A DNA stretch of 64,000 bases from an uncultured Celeribacter sp. (lineage in GTDB: Bacteria; Pseudomonadota; Alphaproteobacteria; Rhodobacterales; Rhodobacteraceae): contig NZ_OY781106.1 in the NCBI RefSeq assembly GCF_963676475.1, forward strand, positions 1,488,001 through 1,552,000, in the 5' to 3' direction. Position 1 is the stretch's first letter. The number at the start of each line of letters is the position of its first letter. Positions 43,760 to 53,948 of this stretch are shown here, piece by piece. The translations under genes and the position numbers were made by a program. The notes beneath the pieces were generated by a model, which saw only the letters and a program-made list of their open reading frames with translations, did not search any database and was not told the origin of the DNA.

Positions 43760-44347
43760 TTACGCCTCGCGCGCCGCTTTCGTGGCTTTGGTCCACCAGG
43801 TCAGATCACCCAGCATCGCTTCGACGGAGGGCAGGATGCCCGCTTCGATTTCAGACATCTCGGCATTGGCGCCCAGCGGCGAGACTTTGAAGAAGTCGGA
43901 GCCGGAGATGTAAACGGCAGAACGCACCGGCACCATTTGCAGGTTGATCACCACGGCGCGCAGATGCTCGACCGCACGCGCGCCACCGACAGCACCGTAA
44001 CCGAAGACGGCGGCAGGTTTGCGCACCCATTCCTTGCCGGCCTGATCCAGTGCGTTTTTCAGCGAGGCCGGAATCGAGGAGTTGTATTCGGGCGTCAGGA
44101 AAATATAGCCGTCATATTCGGCCATTTTTTCCTGCCATGCGATGGCTTTTTCGTCAGAGGACGGCATCCAGAGGTTCGAGGCCATCTCGTTGAACATCGG
44201 CAGATCGTAGTCTTTCAGATCGACGAGATCGAAATCCAGATCAGAGCTGAGCTCTTTCACTTTTGCGAACAGCCATTGCGCCGGTTTGTCGGCAAAACGG
44301 GCATCACGGGTGGAGCCAATAACGATGGCAATTTTCGGATTGGACAT
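43760..44347 (-). CDS. NADPH-dependent FMN reductase family protein
   Basis: 195 residues. Flavodoxin-like fold: IAIVIGSTRDARFADKPAQW (FMN phosphate loop GSTR) and YIFLTPEYNSSIPASLKNAL, the second FMN loop with the PEYN signature of the YieF/ArsH-type reductases. C-terminal TWWTKATKAARE. It reduces flavins, quinones or chromate-like compounds with NAD(P)H. Divergent from cobT. Confidence 0.93.
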   Translation of the reverse strand: MSNPKIAIVIGSTRDARFADKPAQWLFAKVKELSSDLDFDLVDLKDYDLPMFNEMASNLWMPSSDEKAIAWQEKMAEYDGYIFLTPEYNSSIPASLKNALDQAGKEWVRKPAAVFGYGAVGGARAVEHLRAVVINLQMVPVRSAVYISGSDFFKVSPLGANAEMSEIEAGILPSVEAMLGDLTWWTKATKAAREA

Positions 44348-44590
44348 AGGGGCTTCCTTTTACATGCGCACATCGTGTGGAGAATGTGATGTGTCTTGCC
44401 CCCTAAATAAATCCGCACATACAAAAGCTTCAAGACGACATTATGTGCGCAAGAGTTGGAAAGCCTGTGCACCCCTGCGACGTCCTTGACGCTTGCCGCT
44501 TTTTTCGGCGTAGCCCCGGTCGCATCCCTGCACGCCCCTTTCGCTTGTCTTTCGCTTGCCGGGCCTCAAATCACATGATTTAACGACCCT

Positions 44591-46465
44591 ATGACCAAGC
44601 CCTCAGACAACCCGGCCGATCCCTTCAAAAAAGCCCTCGCGGAAGCGACGAAAGTCCTGGCCGACGATGGCGATTTGACCGTCACCTATTCGATGGACCC
44701 CTCGGGGATTTCCGGCGATACCGTGCGCCTGCCGCAGGTGTCGCGCCGGATGTCGAAAGACGAGGTGCTGATCGCGCGCGGCACCGCCGACGCTTTGGCT
44801 TTGCGCCATAAATTCCACGACCAGAGCACGTTCCAACGCTACGCGCCGCCGGGACAGATGGCCTACGACATCTACAACGCGCTGGAAGCCGCCCGTTGCG
44901 AGGCCGCCGGCGCGCGGTTCATGCCCGGCACCGGCAAGAACATCGACGCCAAGATTGGCCATGAGGCCATGCGCCGCGGCTATGACGGCATTTCCAAACG
45001 CGAAGACGCGCCGCTGGCGCAGGCGATGGGCTACTATCTGCGCGAAAAAGCGACCGGGCGGACCCTGCCCGCAGGTGCGGACAATGTGTTGGATCTTTGG
45101 CGCGATTTCATCGAGGGCCAGACCACGGACACCTTCGAGGATCTCGACAGCCTGCTCGAAGATCAAAAAGGCTTTGCCCGCCTCGCCCGCCGGGTGATCG
45201 AAGAGCTGGGCTATGGCGATCAGCTGGGCGAGGACCCGGATCAGACCGACCCGGAAGAGGACCAATCCGCCGAGACCGAGGAACAGGACGAAGAGCCGGA
45301 CAGCCAGGGCGAAGAGCAGGAGCAAGAGGACGAGAACGAGGCCAGCTCCGAAGACACCCAGGAAGAACAGCAGGACATGCAGGAGGCCACCGCGTCCTCC
45401 GACGATATGGCCGAAGATGAGTTCTCCGAGGAAGTCGAGCTGCCGCAGGACGAGAGCGACGTCGAACCGCCACAGCCCGCGCCCATCTCGGATGCCGACC
45501 CGAATTATCAGGTCTTCACCTCCGCGCATGACGAAGAGATCATGGCCGAGGAACTGGCGGAACCCGCCGAGCTTGAACGCCTGCGCGCCTATCTCGACCA
45601 GCAGTTGGAGCCGCTGAAAGGCGCCGTCTCGCGTCTGGCGAATAAATTGCAGCGCCGTCTTCAGGCGCAACAGAACCGCTCCTGGGAGTTCGACCGCGAA
45701 GAGGGCATTTTGGACGCGGGGCGCCTGGCGCGTGTGGTCGCGAACCCGACGACGCCCCTGTCGTTCAAGGTCGAAAAAGACACCGAATTCCGCGACACGG
45801 TGGTGACGCTTTTGCTCGATAACTCCGGCTCGATGCGCGGACGTCCGATCTCGATCGCGGCGATCTGTGCCGATGTTCTGGCGCGCACACTGGAACGCTG
45901 CAACGTCAAGGTCGAGGTCTTGGGGTTCACCACACGGGCGTGGAAAGGCGGGCTGTCGCGCGAGGAATGGCTGAGCCAGGGCCGTCCGCAACAGCCGGGC
46001 CGTTTGAACGATCTGCGCCACATCGTCTACAAATCCGCCGACGCACCGATGCGCCGGACGCGGGCCAATCTGGGCCTGATGATGAAAGAGGGGTTGCTCA
46101 AGGAAAACATCGACGGTGAGGCGCTTGAATGGGCGCATCGTCGGATTTCTGCCCGTCCCGAGGCGCGCAAGATTCTTATGGTGATCTCTGACGGCGCGCC
46201 GGTCGATGACAGCACCCTGTCGGTCAACCCCGCGAATTATCTGGAAAAACACCTGCGCGATGTGATCGCCATGGTCGAAAAACGCCGTCAGGTGGAGCTT
46301 TTGGCCATCGGCATCGGCCATGACGTAACCCGCTACTATGACCGCGCCGTGACCATCACCGACGCCGAACAACTGGCCGGCGCGATGACGGAGCAACTCG
46401 CGTCTCTGTTCGACAGCGACCCGCGGGCCCGCGCCCGTGTGATGGGCCTGCGCCGCGCGTCTTGA
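44591..46465 (+). CDS. cobT: Aerobic cobaltochelatase subunit CobT
   Basis: 624 residues, the usual length. The N-terminal helical part (1 to about 215) is followed by a long acidic linker (about 218-300, rich in Glu/Asp/Gln) and a von Willebrand factor A domain with the MIDAS motif DNSGSMRG at Asp410 and a C-terminal [11 protein letters not shown]. It forms the CobST chaperone complex with CobS for cobalt insertion by CobN. The ribosome site is weak. It is 2 kb from cobS, with three unrelated genes between. Confidence 0.95.
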   Translation: MTKPSDNPADPFKKALAEATKVLADDGDLTVTYSMDPSGISGDTVRLPQVSRRMSKDEVLIARGTADALALRHKFHDQSTFQRYAPPGQMAYDIYNALEAARCEAAGARFMPGTGKNIDAKIGHEAMRRGYDGISKREDAPLAQAMGYYLREKATGRTLPAGADNVLDLWRDFIEGQTTDTFEDLDSLLEDQKGFARLARRVIEELGYGDQLGEDPDQTDPEEDQSAETEEQDEEPDSQGEEQEQEDENEASSEDTQEEQQDMQEATASSDDMAEDEFSEEVELPQDESDVEPPQPAPISDADPNYQVFTSAHDEEIMAEELAEPAELERLRAYLDQQLEPLKGAVSRLANKLQRRLQAQQNRSWEFDREEGILDAGRLARVVANPTTPLSFKVEKDTEFRDTVVTLLLDNSGSMRGRPISIAAICADVLARTLERCNVKVEVLGFTTRAWKGGLSREEWLSQGRPQQPGRLNDLRHIVYKSADAPMRRTRANLGLMMKEGLLKENIDGEALEWAHRRISARPEARKILMVISDGAPVDDSTLSVNPANYLEKHLRDVIAMVEKRRQVELLAIGIGHDVTRYYDRAVTITDAEQLAGAMTEQLASLFDSDPRARARVMGLRRAS

Positions 46466-46508
46466 GCGCTATTTGAGTATTTTAACTGCAATGAAGGACC
46501 ATTGAAAA

Positions 46509-48290
46509 ATGTTCCAAAGTTTTGACGTGACCTCCCGCCCCGAACAGGCCGCTCCGCGTGTGACCGCGCTGCGCCAAGAGATGCAGAACAAGGGTCTCGA
46601 CGCCTTTCTCGTGCCGCGCGCCGATGCGCATCAGGGCGAATATGTCGCCCCTTGTGACGAGCGTCTGGCCTGGCTCACCGGCTTCACCGGATCGGCGGGG
46701 TTTGCGGTGGTGCTCAAGGGCCGCGCCGCCATGTTCACCGATGGGCGCTATAGCGTGCAGGTGCGCGCGCAATGCGACCAGAAGATTTTCGATTACGTCG
46801 ATTGGCCGGGCACCTCCTTGGGCGGCTGGCTTTTGAGGGAGGAGGCCGAAAAAATCGGCTTTGATCCCTGGCTGCACACGATCCGCGAGGTCGAAGACCT
46901 ACGCCGGATGCTTGCAGGCAGCGGCAAGGAATTGATGTCCACCAGCAATCTTCTGGACCGGATTTGGACCGACCGCCCGGCGCGGCCCTCCGCAGCCGTC
47001 TCGGCACAGCCCTTTGAATTAACAGGGAAAACCTCAGAAGAGAAATTCGCGCAGATTGGCGAAGCCGTGGCAGCACAAGGTGCAGAGGCGGTGGTTCTCA
47101 CCCTGCCCGACAGCCTGTCGTGGCTCTTGAACATTCGCGGCTCGGACATTGCGCATAACCCGGTGGCGCAGGCCTTTGGCATACTGACCGTCACGGGGCG
47201 GCTGATGCTGTTTGACGATGCCACGAAATACGCCCATCTCGGCCCGGACCCGCGCATTTCCGTCCTGCCGCGTGCCGCTTTTGGCGCCGCTTTGGAGGAG
47301 TTGACCGGCCGCGTGCTGGTCGATCCCGGCAGCGCGCCCTTCGCGGTCAAAACCATGCTGAAACACGCCGAGATCATTGAGGGCACGGACCCCTGCATTC
47401 TGCCGAAGGCCTGCAAAACCCCCGAAGAGATCGCCGGATCGCGCGAGGCGCATCTCAGAGACGGCGCGGCGATGGTCGAGTTCCTGAGCTGGCTGTCCGA
47501 GCAGATGCCGGAGGATCTGACCGAAATCGAAGTGGTCAAAAAACTCGAATCCTTCCGGGCCGCCACGGGTCAGCTCAAGGACATCTCGTTTGACACCATC
47601 TGCGGGTCGGGCCCCAATGGCGCCATCGTGCATTACCGGGTGACCGACGACACGAACCGCGCGCTGAAAGAGGGCGAATTGCTGCTGATCGACAGCGGCG
47701 CGCAGTACCAAGACGGCACCACCGACATCACCCGCACCGTCGCCTTGGGCGATCCCGGTGCCGAAGAACGCGCCGCCTTCACCGCCGTGCTGCAAGGCAT
47801 GATCGCAATTTCCACCGCGCGCTTTCCGCGTGGCGTGGCGGGGGCGCATCTCGATGCGCTGGCGCGGGCGCCTCTGTGGCGGATGGGGCGCGATTTTGAC
47901 CACGGCACCGGGCATGGTGTCGGCGCTTATCTCTCGGTCCACGAAGGCCCGCAACGGATTTCGCGGCTCTCCATGTTGCCGCTTGAAGAGAGCATGATCC
48001 TCTCAAACGAGCCGGGCTATTACCGCGAAGGGGCTTACGGCATCCGCATCGAAAACCTGATCGCGGTGCAAGAGGCGCCGGAGCTGGATGGGTCTGATCC
48101 GCGCGACATGCTGAGTTTCGAGACGCTCACCTGGGTGCCGATCGACCGCACCCTGATCTTGGCCGATGAGCTGGCGCCTTGGGAGCAGGACTGGATCGAC
48201 GCCTATCACGAAGAGGTCTGGGACAAGCTCAAGGACCGGGTGTCCGAACATGCCAAGGCCTGGCTGCGGCAAGCGGTTGCACCTGTCTGA
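46509..48290 (+). CDS. Xaa-Pro aminopeptidase (M24B)
   Basis: 593 residues, the long aminopeptidase P form with three domains. The pita-bread catalytic domain has metal ligands Asp in LLIDSGAQYQDG, Asp in GTTDITRTVALG, His in HGTGHGVGAYL, Glu in SNEPGYYREG and Glu in GIRIENL, all in place. It removes N-terminal residues before proline in peptides. A GAAGGACC ribosome site precedes the ATG. It follows cobT by 43 bases and could be cotranscribed. Confidence 0.95.
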   Translation: MFQSFDVTSRPEQAAPRVTALRQEMQNKGLDAFLVPRADAHQGEYVAPCDERLAWLTGFTGSAGFAVVLKGRAAMFTDGRYSVQVRAQCDQKIFDYVDWPGTSLGGWLLREEAEKIGFDPWLHTIREVEDLRRMLAGSGKELMSTSNLLDRIWTDRPARPSAAVSAQPFELTGKTSEEKFAQIGEAVAAQGAEAVVLTLPDSLSWLLNIRGSDIAHNPVAQAFGILTVTGRLMLFDDATKYAHLGPDPRISVLPRAAFGAALEELTGRVLVDPGSAPFAVKTMLKHAEIIEGTDPCILPKACKTPEEIAGSREAHLRDGAAMVEFLSWLSEQMPEDLTEIEVVKKLESFRAATGQLKDISFDTICGSGPNGAIVHYRVTDDTNRALKEGELLLIDSGAQYQDGTTDITRTVALGDPGAEERAAFTAVLQGMIAISTARFPRGVAGAHLDALARAPLWRMGRDFDHGTGHGVGAYLSVHEGPQRISRLSMLPLEESMILSNEPGYYREGAYGIRIENLIAVQEAPELDGSDPRDMLSFETLTWVPIDRTLILADELAPWEQDWIDAYHEEVWDKLKDRVSEHAKAWLRQAVAPV

Positions 48291-48457
48291 CATATACCTG
48301 ACATGCAAAGCCTGATAGAACCTTGTCGAAACTGACAAAAGCGCGTTTTGGCGACCCTTTCTAAGACGTTTTGAGGGACGTTTTCAGGTCTGTCTGGCTT
48401 CCTGTAAGGGGCAAAAGGGGCTAAGGTTCGCGCAACTCAAATAAAAAGGACGACGAC

Positions 48458-48799
48458 ATGGGAGATCACATCAAAATTCGCCCCGCTGCGGGCAAATGGG
48501 TGGTGCGCGCGGGCGGCGCCGTTCTGGGCGAAACCGCCAATGCTTTGGAACTGACCGAAGGCGATTACCCGCCGGTGATCTATTTCCCGCGCGAAGACCT
48601 TGCCATGGCGTTTCTGGAAGAGACCGACACGGTCGCGGCCTGTCCGTTCAAAGGCACGGCCAAGCATTTCGACATTCACACCAAATCCGTGGTGATCGAA
48701 AACGCCGCCTGGAGCTATGAAGAGCCCAATGACGTGGCCGCTGAGGTCAAAGGCTACATCGCCTTCTACGCCCAAAAGGCCGCTGTCGAACAGCTCTGA
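48458..48799 (+). CDS. DUF427 protein
   Basis: 113 residues. The family signature is seen: VRAGGAVLGETANALELTEG, PPVIYFPREDLAMAFLE, and CPFKGTAKHFDI, then a final strand WSYEEPNDVAAEVKGYIAFY. This beta-rich fold is known structurally but has no function assigned. AAAAGGACGACGAC precedes the ATG. Confidence 0.92.
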   Translation: MGDHIKIRPAAGKWVVRAGGAVLGETANALELTEGDYPPVIYFPREDLAMAFLEETDTVAACPFKGTAKHFDIHTKSVVIENAAWSYEEPNDVAAEVKGYIAFYAQKAAVEQL

Positions 48800-48813
48800 G
48801 CTTTTTCTTGGTC

Positions 48814-48928
48814 TAAAGCGTTTTTCAAAAAACTTGAGGCACTCAATTTTTGAAAAACGCAGCAAGATCAATTCAGTGTCGCAACGTTTTTCGCTCAATC
48901 TGATTCAGATTAAACGAAAAACGCTTTA
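48814..48928. repeat. 115-bp element with terminal inverted repeats and two internal hairpins
   Basis: The ends are perfect 13-bp inverted repeats: TAAAGCGTTTTTC (48814-48826) and GAAAAACGCTTTA (48916-48928). Inside, GCGTTTTTCAAAAA...CTTGAG pairs with CTCAATTTTTGAAAAACGC (hairpin 1) and GTTTTTCGCTCAATCTGA pairs with TTCAGATTAAACGAAAAAC (hairpin 2). It is AT-richer than the surroundings. The layout is that of a non-autonomous MITE or repeat, possibly a double terminator. No transposase is near. Confidence 0.7.
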
Positions 48929-48938
48929 AATACTCATG

Positions 48939-48968
48939 AAAACGTGGGGCAGATCTGTCCCGCGTTTT
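48939..48968. terminator. Perfectly paired 30-base palindrome, likely bidirectional terminator
   Basis: AAAACGTGGGGCAGA pairs with TCTGTCCCGCGTTTT over 15 bp (two G-U), T and A runs at the ends. It lies just after the ClC gene stop on the minus strand. Confidence 0.7.
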
Positions 48969-48972
48969 GCGT

Positions 48973-50658
48973 TTACGAATGCTCTTCCGCCGCTGTTTCC
49001 GCCAGTTTGCGCGAAAACACCCGCAACGCGTCGACCTGAAACAAAGCGCCATGCAGCTCGGCGCCCGTGTCCTCGCGCAGGGTCACCACCGGGATGAAGA
49101 TCAGATTGTTCTTTTCAAACAAAGGCATGGCCTTTTCCAGCGTGGCATTGGGCGAGAGGTAAATCCCCTGCCCGATCAGCTCGCGACAGGCCTCCTCGGA
49201 GGCCGCCCGCGGGGCGTCGGGTTTGCGGTAGCATTGATGCACCCGAACGGTGGCCAAGAGATAGGCCTGAGGCCCCGCCGCCAGATGCACGTTGCGGCGC
49301 TCCAGAAGGGTGAGGAAGAAAGAGCGATCCACCAGACGCGACGCCAAAGCGGTGGACAAGGACACGGTGACCATGACGGCCAACCCCGTCTGCCAGTCGC
49401 CTGTGAGTTCAAAGACGATCAAGGTGGTGGAAATCGGCGCGCCCAGAACGGCCGCTGCCACCGCCCCCATCCCCGCCAGAGCGTAAAGCGTCGCGGTGCC
49501 TGAGACGGTGGGAAAGATCGCCGTCGCAATGAGGCCGAAAGACAGCCCGGTCAGCGACCCGACCATCAGCGCCGGCGAAAACACGCCCCCGCCCATGCGC
49601 CCCGCCATGGTGATGGAGACGGCGATGACCTTGATCACTGTGTAGATCACCGCCTGCCACAACAGCAGCTGTCCGGTGAGCGCATAAGAGGTCGTCTCAT
49701 AGCCGACCCCGATGATATGTGGGAATTGGATGGCGATCAGGCCCAGCAGGAGCCCGGCAAAAGCGGGCCTGAGCACTGGCGGCAGGTGCAGCTTTTCCTG
49801 CACCCATGTGCCGAAATCATCCGCCATGAAAATCGTCCGCATCATCAGGACGGCGACCAGACCGCACAGCAGCCCGAGGATCAGAAAGGCCGGCAATTCC
49901 ACGTAGAACGTCAGGGCACCCTCGGCGGCCAGCGTGAATTCGGTCACACCGCCGAACTCCATCCGGTTGATCACCGTGCCCGCCACGGAGGCGATGGCAA
50001 TCGGGGCAAAGGCGTGCACTGCGAAATGACGGAGCACCACTTCGAGCGCGAACAAGGCGCCCGCGATGGGCGCGTTGAAAGAGGCGGAAACGGCGGCGGC
50101 CACGGCACAGCCCAACAGGTCCCGCCCGGTGATGCCATCGGCATGCAGCCGGTTCGACACCCATGTCGAGATCACTCCCGCGAGGTGGACAACCGGACCT
50201 TCGCGGCCCGAGGACCCGCCCGTGGAGAGCGTGATGAGAGAGGCCAGAGCGGAAGCAAGACCTGCGCGTTTCTCCACCCGCCCCTCGTTCAAAGCCGCGC
50301 CCTCGATCACATCGGCGACCGAGCGAACGCGCCCGTCCGGCGTGAACCAGTTCAACACGATGCCGACCAAAAGCCCACCAAAAACCGGCAAAAGCAGCAC
50401 CCAGAACCAGGGCAACTCGCTTGCGAAACTGTGCAGGTGGCGCAGGTCATGGGTGCCGTAAAACCGCCCCTGAAGATAGTCGATCCCCTTGCGAAACGAC
50501 AGCGCGGCAAAGCCCGACGCAACCCCGATCAACAGCGCGATGAACCAGAACTGGATCTGGCTCGGCCCGCGACGGCGCATCAGATCGAGCGCCTCGATTA
50601 GGCCCGCGCGGATGTCCTGAAACGCTTTCGCCGGATATGCCGTCTTGTCCTCAGACAT
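48973..50658 (-). CDS. ClC-type chloride channel/antiporter with CBS region
   Basis: 561 residues. ClC signatures: STGGSSGREGPVVHLAG (the GSxGxEGP-like helix D/F motif), GCAVAAAVSASFNAPIAG (GxFxP-like, here ASFNAPI), a GAVAAAVLGAPIST region and 10-12 hydrophobic helices in two inverted halves. The last 100 residues contain a CBS-like segment (LIGQGIYLSPNATLEKAMPL, LIFIPVVTL). The gating Glu is in GREGP. It should move Cl-/H+ across the inner membrane. AGAGGC is the ribosome site. Confidence 0.9.
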   Translation of the reverse strand: MSEDKTAYPAKAFQDIRAGLIEALDLMRRRGPSQIQFWFIALLIGVASGFAALSFRKGIDYLQGRFYGTHDLRHLHSFASELPWFWVLLLPVFGGLLVGIVLNWFTPDGRVRSVADVIEGAALNEGRVEKRAGLASALASLITLSTGGSSGREGPVVHLAGVISTWVSNRLHADGITGRDLLGCAVAAAVSASFNAPIAGALFALEVVLRHFAVHAFAPIAIASVAGTVINRMEFGGVTEFTLAAEGALTFYVELPAFLILGLLCGLVAVLMMRTIFMADDFGTWVQEKLHLPPVLRPAFAGLLLGLIAIQFPHIIGVGYETTSYALTGQLLLWQAVIYTVIKVIAVSITMAGRMGGGVFSPALMVGSLTGLSFGLIATAIFPTVSGTATLYALAGMGAVAAAVLGAPISTTLIVFELTGDWQTGLAVMVTVSLSTALASRLVDRSFFLTLLERRNVHLAAGPQAYLLATVRVHQCYRKPDAPRAASEEACRELIGQGIYLSPNATLEKAMPLFEKNNLIFIPVVTLREDTGAELHGALFQVDALRVFSRKLAETAAEEHS

Positions 50659-50811
50659 CTGCCTCTCGCCCCCTCGTCTTTCTCGTCTGCGGCGCTTGAC
50701 GCAGCGACACTCGGCTAAACCTGCCCATACATGCGCATCTGCTTTCCCTGACTGCCCGGCTCCTTTATGGTCGCTGGGCCAGAACAGACCAGAACAGACA
50801 AGTGAGTCCCC

Positions 50812-52176
50812 ATGATTGACACAGCCTATGCCGCGCTTTCCAATGTTCTAGAGGGTCGGCTCACCCGATCCAAGTCCGAACTCGATCAGCATGGCCTGTC
50901 TGAGACCTGGTTCCCCCATACGCCGCCCGAAGCGGTCGCCTACCCGGAAACCACCGCGGAAGTCTCCGAGATCATGAAAATTTGCCACGCCCATGGTGTG
51001 CCTGTGACCGCCTTTGGCGCCGGCACCTCTTTGGAGGGCCAGACGCTGGCGATCTCCGGCGGTCTGGTGGTGGATTTCAACCGCATGAACCGGGTGCTGC
51101 GGGTCAATGACGCCGATATGGATGCCGTGGTTCAGCCCGGCATCACCCGCGAGGCGTTGAATGTCGAGCTGCGCAGCACCGGTCTGATGTTCCCGGTCGA
51201 TCCCGGCGCCAATGCCTCGCTCGGCGGCATGGCGATGACGCGCGCGTCGGGCACCACCGCCGTGCGATACGGCACGATGAAAGAGAATGTCATCGGGCTC
51301 GAAATCGTTCTGGCCGACGGCACGATTATTCACACCGGAAGCCGTGCGCGCAAATCCTCGGCGGGCTATGACCTGACCTCGCTTTTCGTGGGTTCCGAGG
51401 GCACGCTTGGGCTGATCACCGAAATGACCGTGCGGCTGCATGGTCAGCCGGAGGCGATCTCCGCCGCCGTCTGTGCCTTTGACGACATCACCCCCGCCGT
51501 CGAGGCCGTGATCGCGACGATCCAGATGGGCCTGCCGATGGCGCGGATCGAGTTCTTGGACGCCGAAAGCGTGGAGGCCGTGAACAAATATTCCGGCGCA
51601 GATTTCCCGCTGAAACCGCATCTTTTCGTCGAATTCCACGGCTCTGACGCAACTGTCGCCGAACAGGTTGAGACCTTTGGCGAGATCGTGCACGACTTTG
51701 GCGGCTCGGATTTCCAATGGGCCGCAAAGGCCGAAGATCGCACCGCGCTCTGGACCATGCGCCACCATGCCTATTGGGCCTGTCTGGCGCTGCGTCAGGG
51801 CGCGAAGGCGGTGGTCACCGACATCTGTGTGCCGATCTCGAAACTGGCCCAAGCGGTCGAAGAAACCCGCGCCGACATCGCGGCCTCTCCCCTACAAGGG
51901 CCGATTTTGGGCCATGTCGGCGACGGCAATTTCCACGCAATCCTGTTGGTCGACCCGAATGACGCGGCGGAGATCAAAGAGGGCAAACGTCTGGCGCATC
52001 TGATGGCCGAACGCGCGCTGAAACTGGGCGGGACCATTACGGGCGAACATGGCATCGGCATGGGCAAAAAGGGTCTGATGCCCGAAGAACATGGCGCCGC
52101 CTGGGGGATCATGGGCCAGCTCAAAGCTGCGATGGACCCGACCAATATCCTGAACCCCGGCAAGTTGGTGCCGTAA
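50812..52176 (+). CDS. FAD-linked oxidoreductase of the D-lactate/glycolate dehydrogenase type
   Basis: 454 residues. PCMH FAD domain: PVTAFGAGTSLEGQTLAISG, VVQPGITREALNVEL, VDPGANASLGGMAMTRASG. C-terminal substrate domain: HVGDGNFHAILLVD and GGTITGEHGIGMGKKGLM, the classic GlcD/Dld residues, then TNILNPGKLVP. It oxidises D-lactate or glycolate to the keto acid, passing electrons to a cytochrome or quinone. Single subunit; no glcEF partner, so D-lactate dehydrogenase (cytochrome) is the better guess. Confidence 0.92.
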   Translation: MIDTAYAALSNVLEGRLTRSKSELDQHGLSETWFPHTPPEAVAYPETTAEVSEIMKICHAHGVPVTAFGAGTSLEGQTLAISGGLVVDFNRMNRVLRVNDADMDAVVQPGITREALNVELRSTGLMFPVDPGANASLGGMAMTRASGTTAVRYGTMKENVIGLEIVLADGTIIHTGSRARKSSAGYDLTSLFVGSEGTLGLITEMTVRLHGQPEAISAAVCAFDDITPAVEAVIATIQMGLPMARIEFLDAESVEAVNKYSGADFPLKPHLFVEFHGSDATVAEQVETFGEIVHDFGGSDFQWAAKAEDRTALWTMRHHAYWACLALRQGAKAVVTDICVPISKLAQAVEETRADIAASPLQGPILGHVGDGNFHAILLVDPNDAAEIKEGKRLAHLMAERALKLGGTITGEHGIGMGKKGLMPEEHGAAWGIMGQLKAAMDPTNILNPGKLVP

Positions 52177-52184
52177 AGGTAAAC

Positions 52185-52206
52185 GGGCGCGGAACACTCC
52201 GCGCCC
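52185..52206. terminator. GC-rich hairpin between convergent genes
   Basis: GGGCGCGGA-ACAC-TCCGCGCCC, a perfect 9-bp stem 9 bases after the oxidoreductase stop. Flanking T run is short, so a Rho-independent role is likely but not certain. Confidence 0.6.
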
Positions 52207-52282
52207 AAAACTCGCTACCCTTCACGGGCACCAGTCTGACAGACAACTACTACAGATTGATTAAGGTAGTTAAGCCTCTGAT

Positions 52283-53935
52283 TTAGCCCGCCAAAAGCGA
52301 CTTTGCCGCCTCCCGCGCCGCCTCAGAAATCGTGTCGCCTGACAGCATCCGCGCCAGTTCATCGACTCGCGCGCCCGCGTCCAGCGGCGTCACCTCAGAG
52401 AGTGTCACGCCCCCCTCAACCCGTTTCGACACGCGCCAATGATGGCCGCCAAGTGCCGCCACCTGCGGGCTGTGGGTCACGACAAGCACCTGCCCCTCGT
52501 CGGAGAGCGCCTTAAGGCGTCGCCCGACCGCATCGGCGGTGGCGCCGCCGACGCCGCGGTCGATCTCGTCGAAAATCATCGTCACACCGGTCTGGTCGCG
52601 GGTCAGACAGACCTTGAGCGCCAGGAGAAAGCGCGACAGCTCGCCACCGGAGGCGATCTTACCCAGAGGCCCAGAGGGCGCGCCCGGGTTGGTGGCGACG
52701 GTGAAGGACACCTCGTCGCGACCCTCGGCGCCCGGCTCCCCTTGGGTGATTTCGGTCGCAAACACCGCGCGCTCCATTTTCAGGGGCGCCAATTCGCGGG
52801 CCATGAGCGCGTCGAGTTCACCTGCAGCCTTTTGGCGGGCTTCCGTCAGGGCCAGAGCGGCGGTATCATAGGCGCTCTCGGCCTGCGCCACGGCTTTGGC
52901 CAACGCCGCCAAATCGCCCGCGCCACTGTCCAAAGCTGTCAGCTTGCTGCGGAATTCCTCGCCTAAAGCGGGCAGATCGTCGGCCAGCACATTGTGTTTG
53001 CGCGCCAAGCCTCTGATGGCAAAAAGCCGCTCTTCGAGGGTCTCAAGCTCATGCGGATTGAAGCGCAAGGACTCGATGCACTCTTCGACATCGGATTGCG
53101 CCTCAGCCAATTCATTGAGCGCCCGCCCAAGCGCCTCAATGGCGCTATCCAAACGACCATCGGCCTTTTCTGCCGCCCCTTCAAGCCATTTGAGCGCATC
53201 CGACAACATGCCCTCGCCGCCATCATAGGAGATCGCTTGATGCGCCTTGGCGACATCTGCGGCGATCTTTTCCGCCGATTGCATGAGGCGGCGTTCGGCG
53301 TCCAGTTTGGCCTCTTCGCCCGGCTCCGGCGCCAGGGCGTCGAACTCGCCCACGGCGTGACGCAGGAAGTCCTCTTCCTCTTTCAAAGCGGCCTGTTCGG
53401 CTTCGGCCAAAGCCAGTGCTTTGCGCGCCGCAGCCAGGGTTTTCCACGCACTCCGGGTCGTGGCCAAGAGCGACTCAACCCCGCCAAAAGTGTCGAGTAA
53501 AACGCGATGTCCGCGCGGGTTCAACAGGCCGCGATCATCATGCTGACCGTGAAGCTCGACCAGAACCTCCGACAGGCGCCGCAGCACATCGCCCGAGACC
53601 CGCCGGTCGTTGACCCAGGCGGTCTTGCGCCCATCCGCCGTGTTCACCCGCCGCAGGATCAGCTCGCCGTCTTCGGTGTCCATGCCCAGCTCGGTCAGCA
53701 CCTCTTCGGCGTCATGGCCTTTGGGCAGGTCGAACACGGCGGTCACCTCACCCTGCGCGGCCCCCGCGCGCACCAGATCGGCACGCCCGCGCCAGCCCAG
53801 AACAAAGCCGAGACTGTCCAGAAGGATGGATTTGCCCGCGCCGGTCTCGCCGGTCAAAACGTTGAGACCCGGCTGAAACTCAAGTTCCAGCCGGTCGATG
53901 ATCAACATGTCCCGGATGTCGAGACTTCTCAGCAT
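52283..53935 (-). CDS. recN: DNA repair ATPase RecN
   Basis: 550 residues. SMC-like: Walker A GETGAGKS at residues 29-36, a coiled-coil middle (about 150-350, e.g. ALAEAEQAALKEEEDFL), the ABC signature SGGELSRFLLALKV and Walker B IFDEIDRGVGGATADAVG, then the H-loop VVTHSPQVAALG. It helps double-strand break repair. It starts 13 bases after the bamD stop, so it is an operon with bamD; no LexA box is seen directly before it. Confidence 0.96.
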   Translation of the reverse strand: MLRSLDIRDMLIIDRLELEFQPGLNVLTGETGAGKSILLDSLGFVLGWRGRADLVRAGAAQGEVTAVFDLPKGHDAEEVLTELGMDTEDGELILRRVNTADGRKTAWVNDRRVSGDVLRRLSEVLVELHGQHDDRGLLNPRGHRVLLDTFGGVESLLATTRSAWKTLAAARKALALAEAEQAALKEEEDFLRHAVGEFDALAPEPGEEAKLDAERRLMQSAEKIAADVAKAHQAISYDGGEGMLSDALKWLEGAAEKADGRLDSAIEALGRALNELAEAQSDVEECIESLRFNPHELETLEERLFAIRGLARKHNVLADDLPALGEEFRSKLTALDSGAGDLAALAKAVAQAESAYDTAALALTEARQKAAGELDALMARELAPLKMERAVFATEITQGEPGAEGRDEVSFTVATNPGAPSGPLGKIASGGELSRFLLALKVCLTRDQTGVTMIFDEIDRGVGGATADAVGRRLKALSDEGQVLVVTHSPQVAALGGHHWRVSKRVEGGVTLSEVTPLDAGARVDELARMLSGDTISEAAREAAKSLLAG

Positions 53936-53948
53936 TTTTGTGTGAGCC

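Noticed and set aside
44603..46396. 597-codon open frame on the minus strand
   Set aside because: Lies fully antisense to cobT; it follows from the codon bias of the GC-rich real gene and matches no family.
52258..52280. TTAA-N5-TTAA as a CtrA site
   Set aside because: Spacing is 5, not 7, and it lies between convergent genes with no start nearby.
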